A DNA stretch of 22,294 nucleotides from Bacteroidales bacterium. GTDB taxonomy: Bacteria > Bacteroidota > Bacteroidia > Bacteroidales > UBA7960. The translations under genes were made by a program, and so were the position numbers. The notes beneath the pieces are model-generated. The model was not told the origin of the DNA. It searched no databases and saw nothing but the letters and a program-made list of their open reading frames with translations. The DNA is taken from assembly GCA_003557765.1 (NCBI GenBank), contig PWNO01000313.1, positions 1-22,294 on the forward strand. The letters are read 5' to 3'. Shown here one piece after another: positions 8,803 to 16,267 of the stretch; positions within the stretch are counted from its first letter, which is position 1, and each line of letters begins with the position of its first letter.

Positions 8803-8826
8803 CCATAATATTAAAATGATTAACAC

Positions 8827-10095
8827 ATGAACTCTTCTGAAATCATTGTAGGATTGGATATCGGATCAACAAAAATAGCCTGTATCGTGGGCAGCAGAAA
8901 CGAATATGGCAAGGTCGAAATTCTTGGAATGGGAAAAACCGATTCGCTTGGCGTAAACAGGGGTGTTGTTGAAAACATACAACATACGGTGAACTCCATA
9001 GAAAAAGCCGTTTCTGATGCCGGACAAGCGTCTGGGGTGGAAATCAAAGTTGTCAATGTAGGCATTGCAGGACAGCATATCCGGAGTTTGCAGCATCGGG
9101 GAAGCATTATGCGCAACGATATTGAGGAGGAAATCATTTCTGATGACATCAACGGCCTGATCGACAACATGTACAAACTGGCTTTGCCTCCGGGTGAGGA
9201 CATCATTCATGTGATTCCGCAGGAGTACATCATTGACGGGCAACAGGGTATTCGCGAACCAATCGGGATGGCCGGCAATTGTCTTGAAGCAAATTTTCAT
9301 ATTATCACAGGCAAGATTGCTGCGGCAAAAAACATCAAAAAGTGTGTAAAGAAAGCTGGCCTGGAGGTGACAGATCTGATTTTGGAGCCCCTGGCATCGG
9401 CCGAGGCGGTACTTAGCCAGCAGGAGAAAGAAGCCGGTGTCGTACTTGTTGACATAGGTGGTGGCACAACGGATATGGCCATTTTTCAGGATGAGATCAT
9501 CCGGCATACTGCGGTGATTCCTCTCGGTGGCAATACCATCACAGAAGACATCAAGGAGGGCTGTGCTATCATCCGCAACCAGGCCGAAGCATTGAAAAAA
9601 AGCTTTGGCTCTGCGCTGGCAAGTGAGAACAAAGATGAGGAGATTGTATCTATTCCGGGATTAAAGGGTCGCGAGCCCAAAGAGATCTCCTTGCGCAACC
9701 TGGCGAGCATTATCCAGGCACGCATGGAAGAGATCATTGAGCATGTTTATTATGAGGTGAAAACCAGCGGTTATGAGAAAAAGCTTATTGCCGGAATCGT
9801 ACTTACCGGAGGTGGCAGCCAGTTAAAGCATGCGGCACAGCTTACGGAGTTCATCACAGGTATGGATACCAGGATCGGTTACCCGAACGAGCACCTGGCT
9901 AAATCACTGAGCGGAGAGACGGGCAGTCCGATGCATGCAACAGGCATCGGCTTGGTGATCAAAGGATTTGATGCCATTGAAAAGAGCAAAATGCAAAAAC
10001 AAGCACCTGATAAAAAAAGTCCTCAGCGGGAAAGTTTTCTGGACAGGATCTTTTCCAAAGGGAAGGACTTTTTTGAAAAAGACGTTGATGACTAA
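8827..10095 (+). CDS. ftsA: Cell division protein FtsA (actin-like Z-ring membrane tether)
   Basis: Actin-fold ATPase that anchors FtsZ filaments to the membrane and recruits later division proteins. The 422 residues are typical. ATPase motifs are VGLDIGSTKIACIVG at the N-terminus (about residues 8-22), VVLVDIGGGTTDMAIF near 205-220, and GIVLTGGGSQLKHAA near 322-336. The SHS2 (1C) subdomain lies between the first two, around GVNRGVVENIQHTVNSIEKA and HVIPQEYIIDGQQGI. The last ~20 residues (RESFLDRIFSKGKDFFEK) can form the amphipathic membrane-targeting helix. The ATG at 8827 lies inside the third unit of the upstream repeat, and no strong Shine-Dalgarno is seen, only an AT-rich leader. ftsZ follows. 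Confidence 0.97.
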   Translation: MNSSEIIVGLDIGSTKIACIVGSRNEYGKVEILGMGKTDSLGVNRGVVENIQHTVNSIEKAVSDAGQASGVEIKVVNVGIAGQHIRSLQHRGSIMRNDIEEEIISDDINGLIDNMYKLALPPGEDIIHVIPQEYIIDGQQGIREPIGMAGNCLEANFHIITGKIAAAKNIKKCVKKAGLEVTDLILEPLASAEAVLSQQEKEAGVVLVDIGGGTTDMAIFQDEIIRHTAVIPLGGNTITEDIKEGCAIIRNQAEALKKSFGSALASENKDEEIVSIPGLKGREPKEISLRNLASIIQARMEEIIEHVYYEVKTSGYEKKLIAGIVLTGGGSQLKHAAQLTEFITGMDTRIGYPNEHLAKSLSGETGSPMHATGIGLVIKGFDAIEKSKMQKQAPDKKSPQRESFLDRIFSKGKDFFEKDVDD

Positions 10096-10182
10096 CCTGT
10101 ATTGTTCATGCCTTTAATGAGCATACAGACTAAACTTGAATTCAATAAACACCAGTTAAATCATATTAAACACCGATTAGCT

Positions 10183-11697
10183 ATGACAAAAGACATGATC
10201 AATTTTGACCTACCCAAAAACCAAAGCTCCATCATCAAAGTGATGGGTGTGGGCGGTGGTGGCAGCAACGCTGTCAACCACATGTTTCGTCAAGGCATAG
10301 AGGGTGTAGACTTTTTTGTTTGCAACACCGATGCGCAGGCATTGGAAGCGAGTCCGGTTCCAAGTAAGATCCAGCTCGGTGTAAGCCTCACTGAAGGCCG
10401 TGGTGCCGGAAGCATACCCGAAGTTGGACGCAAAGCTGCCATCGAAGACATCGACAGGATCAAAGAGGTCCTTGGGACCAATACGAAAATGCTATTTATC
10501 ACAGCAGGTATGGGCGGAGGCACAGGTACAGGAGCTACGCCGATCATCGCCAGGGCATCCAAAGATATGGGTATTCTTACCGTGGCCATTGTCACCATCC
10601 CATTTTCATTTGAAGGCAGGAAGAGGAAGCAGCAGGCAGAAGAGGGGATCAAAGAATTATCTGAAGGTGTTGACACCCTCCTGGTCATATGCAATGACAG
10701 GTTGCGGGAACTTTACGGAAACCTGTCCATTTCAGAGGCATTTGCCAAAGCAGACAATGTGCTGACTACCGGCGCCAAAGGCATCGCAGAGATCATCACG
10801 CTGACAGGCAACATCAATGTCGACTTTGCAGATGTCAGTACTGTGATGCATGACAGTGGTGTAGCCATTATGGGAAGTGGAAATGCAGAAGGGAATGACA
10901 GGTCAATAAAAGCAGTTGAATCAGCGCTTTCATCACCATTGCTCAATGATAATCAAATCAAAGGGGCTACAAACATCCTGCTCAACATTACCAGCGGCAA
11001 AGAGGAAATCCTGATGGATGAAATATCTGAGATCACAGATTTCATTCAGGCGGAAGCCGGCTCATCGGCAGAAATCATATGGGGCCTTAGCAAGGATGAA
11101 AGCCTGGAGTCTAAGATTAGTGTCACAATCGTAGCTACTGGTTTTGATGCAAGAAACAAACTGGGTGATGAGGAAAAAGAAAAGAAGGTGATGGTGCTTG
11201 ATGAAAATGTGGAGTCAAATACCATGGAATGGAATGGTCCTTTTGATAAAGCAAAAGAAGAAACCCTACCGGCAGGAATGAAGTTGCGCGTAAAAAAGAC
11301 TGAACAAAAAAGCAAGCCCAAATCGGATAAACAGTGGCATGCTGAACCCAAAACCGCAACTGCCGACGCGGCCGATAAATTTAAAGAGAACCTGTTGACG
11401 CAGGCCAAAAAAGTCCATAAGGGCACCGAACAAGACAGCCATATATCTGAAGAAGACTTGCAACAGCAGATCAGGGAGCGGGAAGAACGTCTAAAAAGCC
11501 TTAGCATACAGCTTAAAACGCCCGAAGGCCTTGCTGACCTGGAAAAACAACCGGCCTATGTCCGGCGCAATGTCCATCTGAACCCCATACCTCCGAGCAA
11601 TGAAAGTCAGATATCACGTTTTACGCTTAACGATACAGGTGATAAAAAAACGCAAATCAAATCAAATAATTCATTCCTGCATGACAATGTAGACTGA
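10183..11697 (+). CDS. ftsZ: Cell division protein FtsZ (tubulin-like GTPase)
   Basis: Cytoskeletal GTPase that forms the division ring. The frame opens at a TTG at 10102, but I choose the ATG at 10183 (504 residues). Family members start with a short peptide before the NQSSIIKVMGVGGGG motif, and the stretch before it looks like untranslated A/T-rich leader. Key elements are GVGGGGSNAVNHM (about 22-34), NTDAQAL, the tubulin signature GGGTGTGA near 112-119, and the T7 catalytic loop NVDFADVSTVM near 212-222. A long charged linker (about 340-480) is variable and includes EEDLQQQIREREERLKSL. The C-terminal peptide SNNSFLHDNVD is typical of Bacteroidota, where it replaces the proteobacterial conserved tail. 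It is the last gene of the dcw cluster, and a 227-bp non-coding stretch follows. Confidence 0.97.
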   Translation: MTKDMINFDLPKNQSSIIKVMGVGGGGSNAVNHMFRQGIEGVDFFVCNTDAQALEASPVPSKIQLGVSLTEGRGAGSIPEVGRKAAIEDIDRIKEVLGTNTKMLFITAGMGGGTGTGATPIIARASKDMGILTVAIVTIPFSFEGRKRKQQAEEGIKELSEGVDTLLVICNDRLRELYGNLSISEAFAKADNVLTTGAKGIAEIITLTGNINVDFADVSTVMHDSGVAIMGSGNAEGNDRSIKAVESALSSPLLNDNQIKGATNILLNITSGKEEILMDEISEITDFIQAEAGSSAEIIWGLSKDESLESKISVTIVATGFDARNKLGDEEKEKKVMVLDENVESNTMEWNGPFDKAKEETLPAGMKLRVKKTEQKSKPKSDKQWHAEPKTATADAADKFKENLLTQAKKVHKGTEQDSHISEEDLQQQIREREERLKSLSIQLKTPEGLADLEKQPAYVRRNVHLNPIPPSNESQISRFTLNDTGDKKTQIKSNNSFLHDNVD

Positions 11698-11788
11698 TGG
11701 CTTATTCTCATTGCGTAAAATGTGCTTCTTTGCTTCTTGAAAACAAGCTTTTTATGAAGGTTTAACCAAGCCTTAACCATATTTTTAT

Positions 11789-11796
11789 TAATTTTG
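11789..11796 (+). promoter_or_regulatory. Candidate Bacteroidota promoter -7 box (TAATTTTG) in the 227-bp ftsZ-FKBP gap
   Basis: TAATTTTG fits the phylum's TAnnTTTG exactly and lies ~130 nt before the FKBP start. No clear TTG box is found at the usual upstream spacing, so strength is uncertain. The surrounding gap (11698-11924) also holds a direct repeat of TTAACC (within 11761-11780) and a weak CTTGAAAACAAG hairpin followed by TTTTT, which may be a partial ftsZ terminator. No gene is seen in the gap. Confidence 0.4.
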
Positions 11797-11924
11797 TATT
11801 GTGCATTTGACCTGGATGCTGCACATCGCAAACAATTAGCACGTTGACAGCCAATGGTTCTTTCTCTGCCTGATCAGACAGATCCCATTGCTTGTTTGCT
11901 TCTTGTTAATCATCCAGAAATTAT

Positions 11925-12425
11925 ATGGTTGAGACATTTATGATAAGAACAAGTTCCATATCCACAAAAACAATCTTGCTGATAGTCTGCATGCCCTTTC
12001 TTTTGCTTGTAAATGTTGCATGCGACATTGAAAGTGACTCAGAGAGAGCCGAAATCGACCGCAATAAAATACTGGATTACCTCCAGGAAAACCAAATAGA
12101 GGGCTATTATGAGCTTGAATCGGGCGTATTTGTTTACATAGATAAACCCGGAAGCGGAGAACAACGGCCACATGAGCAAAGCAGAGTGCAAATGATTCAT
12201 ACAGGCTATTTTCTTAACGGAGAATTCTTTCACAACCCTGGCGTTCCAGAAAATGTAAATTTATCAAGCGTGGTCAGGGGGCTCAAATATGGTGTCATGG
12301 AATTCCGGCGTGGCGGTACTGGTACAATCTTTGTCCCATCTGCACTGGGCTTCGGAAGACAAACAATTGGAGACATCCCGAGAAATTCAGTGCTCATTTT
12401 TGATGTGGAAATCATCGATTTTTAG
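11925..12425 (+). CDS. FKBP-fold probable lipoprotein with degenerate PPIase active site
   Basis: A 166-residue protein (the ATG at 11940 is an alternative start). A basic N-terminus and hydrophobic segment (TILLIVCMPFLLLVNVAC) end in a Cys followed by the acidic run DIESDSE. This looks like a lipoprotein signal, though the -3 residue is Asn and not ideal. Acidic residues just after the Cys resemble the Bacteroidota surface-export signal. Residues ~65-166 align with FKBP along its whole length: PGSGEQ, HTGYFLNG, VVRGLKYG, FVPSALGFG, IPRNSVLIFDVEI. Against human FKBP12, active-site Tyr26, Asp37 and Trp59 are His, His and Leu here, and Tyr82 is Phe; the beta-strand Phe99 is kept. Prolyl isomerase activity is therefore doubtful, and a binding or chaperone role is more likely. 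It has its own upstream promoter candidate. Confidence 0.8.
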   Translation: MVETFMIRTSSISTKTILLIVCMPFLLLVNVACDIESDSERAEIDRNKILDYLQENQIEGYYELESGVFVYIDKPGSGEQRPHEQSRVQMIHTGYFLNGEFFHNPGVPENVNLSSVVRGLKYGVMEFRRGGTGTIFVPSALGFGRQTIGDIPRNSVLIFDVEIIDF

Positions 12426-12458
12426 TAACTTTATCTTACATTTTAATAACTCAGAGTC

Positions 12459-12746
12459 ATGGCAAGCAAAAAAAACCTGAAAAAAGACATCAACTATTTG
12501 ATAGATGAGGTGATTGGGACAAGTCTGATGCATCAATCCAGCAAAGATGAAAAAATCCAGGCCCAGATGGACAAATTAATCAAAGAAATGCTGGTATTCA
12601 GGGAAGAGCTGGTCGAAAAAGTCAACCAGCCGGATGTAGATCCCCCAAAAGGCAAAAAACTCAAGGCCTATTACCGGGACCTTTACAGTGAGCTGCTGAC
12701 CAGGGTGAATGATGCTTTTGAGCAATTAAACAAACTGGTGGAATAA
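12459..12746 (+). CDS. Small charged helical protein of unknown function
   Basis: I do not recognise a named family. The 95 residues are highly charged and mostly helical in character (KKNLKKDINYLIDEVIG, DKLIKEMLVFREELVEKV). The second half (KAYYRDLYSELLTRVNDAFEQLNKLVE) could form a coiled coil or helical hairpin. A central proline/glycine turn (DVDPPKGKK) separates the halves. There is no signal peptide or membrane segment, so it is probably cytoplasmic. It lies 33 nt after the FKBP gene and directly before a strong terminator, so it is likely the last gene of a two-gene unit. Its regular codon usage and clean terminator support a real gene. Confidence 0.7.
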   Translation: MASKKNLKKDINYLIDEVIGTSLMHQSSKDEKIQAQMDKLIKEMLVFREELVEKVNQPDVDPPKGKKLKAYYRDLYSELLTRVNDAFEQLNKLVE

Positions 12747-12767
12747 AACTACCTTAGTCAACGTTAT

Positions 12768-12792
12768 AAAGGCGCAGCAGCGCCTTTTTTTA
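12768..12792 (+). terminator. Intrinsic terminator after the small helical-protein gene
   Basis: AAAGGCGC (12768-12775) and GCGCCTTT (12780-12787) pair perfectly around the loop AGCA and run into a seven-T tract (12785-12791). It lies 21 nt after the stop codon and 36 nt before the next start, and would end the FKBP/small-protein transcript. Confidence 0.9.
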
Positions 12793-12828
12793 TTTCAGAC
12801 AATCCTTATCACCTCCATTACAACGGTC

Positions 12829-13629
12829 ATGAAAAACAGAATCCAACGCCATTCGAGCAAACCAAAAAAAAACACCAGGCCAATCAGGCAACCAAAAAAG
12901 GGTGTTGTTGAAGCGGATGATCACATGCGACTCAATAAATTCATTGCGAACGCAGGTGTTTGTTCCAGGCGGGAAGCCGATGAATTGATCAGCAAAGGCA
13001 AGATCAAGGTGAATGGTGAAGTGGTGACTGCACTGGGGACAAAAGTGAAACCGCATGACACCGTAAGCTATGGTGGAAAAAAGCTTACACACGAAGAAAA
13101 GGTTTATGTTTTGCTCAACAAACCCAAAGACTACATCACCACGGCAGATGATCCGCAGCAACGCAAAACAGTGCTCGACCTGCTTGGCAACCATTTCAGG
13201 GAGCGCCTTTATCCCGTGGGCCGGCTCGACAGAAACACCACAGGCCTCCTCCTGCTTACCAATGATGGTGAACTCACTAAAAAGCTGAGTCATCCACGGT
13301 ATGGGATCAGAAAAATATACCACGTTCACCTTGATCGCCCCCTGGCCAAGACCGATCTTGAAAATATTGCCAAAGGCGTGAGCATTGACGGAAAAATGCT
13401 TCGTCCCGACAAGATCGACTACGCCAATCCGGATGATAAGCGAGAAGTTGGGATCGAACTGCATTCCGGCCAGAACCGTGTGGTCAGAAGGATTTTTGAG
13501 CAATATGCCTATGGCGTGGTAAAACTCGACAGGGTGGTCTTTGCCGGTCTCACAAAAAAAAACTTGCCAAGGGGCAAATGGCGCAGACTTTCACAGAAAG
13601 AGATCAGTTACCTTAAAATGCTTTCCTGA
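12829..13629 (+). CDS. RsuA/RluB/RluE/RluF-family rRNA pseudouridine synthase
   Basis: Converts a specific uridine in ribosomal RNA to pseudouridine. The 266 residues have a basic N-terminal extension (1-32; RIQRHSSKPKKNTRPIRQPKK) probably used for RNA contact. An S4 RNA-binding domain follows at about 33-80 (MRLNKFIANAGVCSRREADELI), then the catalytic domain. The catalytic Asp is residue 134 in PVGRLDRNTTGLLLLTNDG, followed by KIYHVHLDRPL and the C-terminal ELHSGQNRVVRRIFE and VVKLDRVVFAGL. Overall it looks closest to RluB-type enzymes (23S rRNA), but family members cannot be told apart by eye, so no symbol is given. An internal ATG at 12925 at the S4 domain is a less likely start. The asmA-like gene begins 8 nt after the stop, so they are probably co-transcribed. 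Confidence 0.93.
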   Translation: MKNRIQRHSSKPKKNTRPIRQPKKGVVEADDHMRLNKFIANAGVCSRREADELISKGKIKVNGEVVTALGTKVKPHDTVSYGGKKLTHEEKVYVLLNKPKDYITTADDPQQRKTVLDLLGNHFRERLYPVGRLDRNTTGLLLLTNDGELTKKLSHPRYGIRKIYHVHLDRPLAKTDLENIAKGVSIDGKMLRPDKIDYANPDDKREVGIELHSGQNRVVRRIFEQYAYGVVKLDRVVFAGLTKKNLPRGKWRRLSQKEISYLKMLS

Positions 13630-13637
13630 ACAATACC

Positions 13638-16229
13638 ATGAATAGCCCTAAACCCCAATTCATCACAAGCATCTTGCTAAAGTTAAAATCCTATGTGCTG
13701 GGGATCGCCTTGTTTCTCTTAGCTGCCATGGCCACTTTTTCCGTGATGCTTTCCACGGATGAAGAAAAAATTAAGGGCATGCTCATGGCAGAAATAAACC
13801 GGCGACTGGATGCTGAAATTGCGGCAGGTGATCTTCATTTCAGTGTGTTAAAAACCTTCCCCATGGCCACATTCCGCTTTGAGGATGTACTTGTCATGGA
13901 ACCATCCTATTGGTCGAAACCGGATACGTTGGCTTACGCATCATCGATTGCCCTGAGCTTTAATATGCTGGATTTTTTCAATGGTGAATATAAAATCCGA
14001 CGGCTCATCATAACGGATGGGGTGGCCTTTCCAAAAACTGATGAAGATGGGTTGACAAACTACCACCTTTGGCAGAGAGGCTCAGATGACTATCATGCTG
14101 ACATCCAGTTTGACATTCAGCGTATCGATCTGAAAAATATACGCGCCACATACCAGCACAAGTCAATGAATCAATTCCTGGATATAACGGTGCAAGACAT
14201 GCGCTTGCGCACCAATCCAAACTACCATAATCTGCAGTTTACTGCCGACGGGTCATTTACAGCCCATAAAATCCAGGCAAACGACCATTGGTTTCCAGAG
14301 AACATAGCCATTGAAACAAAACTGGAAGCATCCATGGGAGCTAAAACCGATCTCAGCATATCGGAAAGCCAAATAATCGTTTTCGGTCATCATCTGCAGA
14401 TGAATGGGAGCATGCAACTAAGCCAGGGAGAGGTCATGGCTGACATTCATGTCAGCGCCAGGGATCTGCAATTAGAAACGCTACTTAGGGATTTGCCCGC
14501 AAGCTGGAAAGTACAACTAAATCCTTATGAACCCGCCGGTCGGCTTCACACCGACTTACGCATCAAAGGTCTTCTTTCAGACCCGACAGGCCCTGAGTTT
14601 AGTGCCAGTTATCGCATTAGCCAGGGAAGAATCAGCCTGCCAGTAAAACATATATCTGCTGAAATTATTGAATTGGAGGGCAGCTTTATCAAACATGCAC
14701 ATCGCCCTTTTTCCCAGGCAAAAATTGATATTCACCAACTGAAAGCAACTTCAGCAGATGCTGATCTGCAAGGGAGTCTAAGCCTCAACAGGCTGAAGAG
14801 GCCAGAGATTTCTTTTGAACTCATGGCGCTGGTATCTCCAGAAAAACTGGTGAGTTTGTTTCCGCGTGAATCACTGAGTCAATCCACCGGACAAGTCATG
14901 ATGGACATCGCATTTACGGGTACCATGAGCCACGATGATCAATTTACGCGCGAAGACCTCCTTGCATCACGGTTATCGGGCAAAATTGCCCTCGAAGATG
15001 TCAGTTTCATTGTCAACGACAATCAACTGCTTCCCTACCACCAGATCCATGCAAACCTAATGTTTAAAGACAATAACCTGCACATGAACAGCCTAAGCGG
15101 CAAGGCCGGTTCAAGTGACTTCACCGTTTCGGGTGTAATGCATAACGTATTGCCCTATCTTTTCCTGGATGATGAAAAAGCCGTGATACAAGCGCAACTG
15201 AACTCGAGCCACATCAACATGGACGAGATCCTGCAACTGCAAACCCATGAATCGGATACCACTTATCGCTTGCGTGTGCCATCCCATATAAGGCTCCGGA
15301 TGCAGGCCGCAGTTGGGGATTTTGCTTTCCGTGAATTCCGTGCAAGCAACCTGCACGGCCAGGCGAGGATATCTGACGGGCAGTTTTTTGCTGACCACCT
15401 CGAATTTGAGGCCATGGATGGCAAAGTGACGTTGGAAGGCTTGGTTGACGCAAGGCCGGAAGATCTTATACACATTAGCTGCCAGGCAAGCTTGACAAAC
15501 GTGGACATTCACCAACTGTTTTTTCAAACAGGCAATTTTGGTCAAAATGGCATCCGTCACGACCATATTTATGGCCGGATGACTGCCGACCTGCATTTTT
15601 CCTCCACGTGGAGCCCGGAGCTTGACATTGATTGGAACAGCATGCAAACCAACGCCAAACTGACCATTGAAAACGGCAGGCTGATCGATTACAAACCCCT
15701 GATCGCGCTGGGAAGGTATATTCGCACCAGCGACCTGTCAAATGTAAGCTTCTCAACACTGGAGAATGAAATACAAATACAGAATCGGGAGATTACCATT
15801 CCCAGGATGGGAATTTCCAGTAGTGCACTGAACCTGCAACTTTCAGGAAAGCATACCTTTGACAACGAAATTGATTACCGCCTGCAGGTACTTCTGTCAG
15901 ACATCCTTGCCCGGGAGCACCGTAAACATCGCAACCCACAGGAACAATACGGGGATATTATTGATGATGGACTGCATACCACACTCTTTTTGCAGCTCTC
16001 CGGCGACTTTAACAACCCGCGGTTCAGATACGATCACCGGGGTGCCAGGGAGCAATTAAAGGATAACCTTCGTGCAGAAAGAGAAAACCTGTGGAAAATT
16101 CTCCGTGAAGAGTTCCGTTTTCTGTCTCGTGATACGCAGGGAAACACCTATGAACAAAACAAAACAAATGATCGCCTGGAAAAACAGGAATCAGGTGGAT
16201 TTATCATTGAATGGGAAGAGCTTGAATAG
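13638..16229 (+). CDS. AsmA-like envelope protein
   Basis: Large (863-residue) protein of the AsmA/TamB-related superfamily. It is anchored by one N-terminal transmembrane segment (about residues 17-38, YVLGIALFLLAAMATFSVML) with the rest on the periplasmic side. The N-terminal AsmA region shows KTFPMATFRFEDVLVMEP, followed by IRRLIITDGVAFPKTDEDGL. The body is made of repeating beta-strand segments (LQGSLSLNRLKRPEISFEL, KVTLEGLVDARPEDLIHISC). The C-terminal AsmA_2-like region is around LTIENGRLIDYKPLIALG, and the tail is charged and helical (REQLKDNLRAERENLWKIL). Such proteins form elongated grooves thought to carry or organise lipids between the membranes. Its exact substrate cannot be read here. 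It follows the pseudouridine synthase by 8 nt and precedes ispE by 38 nt. Confidence 0.82.
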   Translation: MNSPKPQFITSILLKLKSYVLGIALFLLAAMATFSVMLSTDEEKIKGMLMAEINRRLDAEIAAGDLHFSVLKTFPMATFRFEDVLVMEPSYWSKPDTLAYASSIALSFNMLDFFNGEYKIRRLIITDGVAFPKTDEDGLTNYHLWQRGSDDYHADIQFDIQRIDLKNIRATYQHKSMNQFLDITVQDMRLRTNPNYHNLQFTADGSFTAHKIQANDHWFPENIAIETKLEASMGAKTDLSISESQIIVFGHHLQMNGSMQLSQGEVMADIHVSARDLQLETLLRDLPASWKVQLNPYEPAGRLHTDLRIKGLLSDPTGPEFSASYRISQGRISLPVKHISAEIIELEGSFIKHAHRPFSQAKIDIHQLKATSADADLQGSLSLNRLKRPEISFELMALVSPEKLVSLFPRESLSQSTGQVMMDIAFTGTMSHDDQFTREDLLASRLSGKIALEDVSFIVNDNQLLPYHQIHANLMFKDNNLHMNSLSGKAGSSDFTVSGVMHNVLPYLFLDDEKAVIQAQLNSSHINMDEILQLQTHESDTTYRLRVPSHIRLRMQAAVGDFAFREFRASNLHGQARISDGQFFADHLEFEAMDGKVTLEGLVDARPEDLIHISCQASLTNVDIHQLFFQTGNFGQNGIRHDHIYGRMTADLHFSSTWSPELDIDWNSMQTNAKLTIENGRLIDYKPLIALGRYIRTSDLSNVSFSTLENEIQIQNREITIPRMGISSSALNLQLSGKHTFDNEIDYRLQVLLSDILAREHRKHRNPQEQYGDIIDDGLHTTLFLQLSGDFNNPRFRYDHRGAREQLKDNLRAERENLWKILREEFRFLSRDTQGNTYEQNKTNDRLEKQESGGFIIEWEELE

Positions 16230-16267
16230 CACCCATAAGCCTCTATGCAACAGCTAAACAACTAAGG

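Larger units (their letters stand above)
8547..8832 (+). repeat. 93-bp tandem repeat filling the ftsQ-ftsA gap and including the ftsA start codon
   Basis: Two full units (8598-8690 and 8691-8783) and a third partial unit (8784 to about 8832) have an exact 93-bp period. A degenerate older unit of about 51 bp (8547-8597) precedes them. Each full unit has the same order: CATGGCGAGCTCCATG, then TGACC and an AT-rich 20-mer, then CACATGAACCGAGCCATGCC and an A/C-rich stretch to ATCATTG. The partial third unit runs into the real ftsA start (CACATGAAC). ATGAAC therefore recurs at 8550, 8641, 8734 and 8827, spaced 91, 93 and 93. The two full units differ at only a few bases, mostly in the AT-rich spacer just before ATGAAC. 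Within each unit GCCATGC and GCATGGC are exact reverse complements (8650-8656 with 8690-8696; 8743-8749 with 8783-8789), and CATGG/CCATG forms a second, competing short stem. No spacer-repeat alternation exists, so this is not a CRISPR array. Confidence 0.95.

Noticed and set aside
8470..8826. Minus-strand ORF with a 31-residue Cys/Trp-rich repeat across the ftsA leader
   Set aside because: The repeat period of 93 keeps every frame open by arithmetic. The Cys-rich composition comes from reverse-reading an A/C-rich strand, and it overlaps the end of ftsQ and has no promoter or start support.
8598..8828. Possible CRISPR array in the repeat block
   Set aside because: Units are contiguous 93-mers with no unique spacers of regular size, and no cas gene is nearby.
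10102..10182. 27-residue N-terminal extension of FtsZ
   Set aside because: It begins at TTG, includes an unusual basic stretch not seen before the FtsZ core, and the ATG at 10183 gives the usual short N-terminal peptide.
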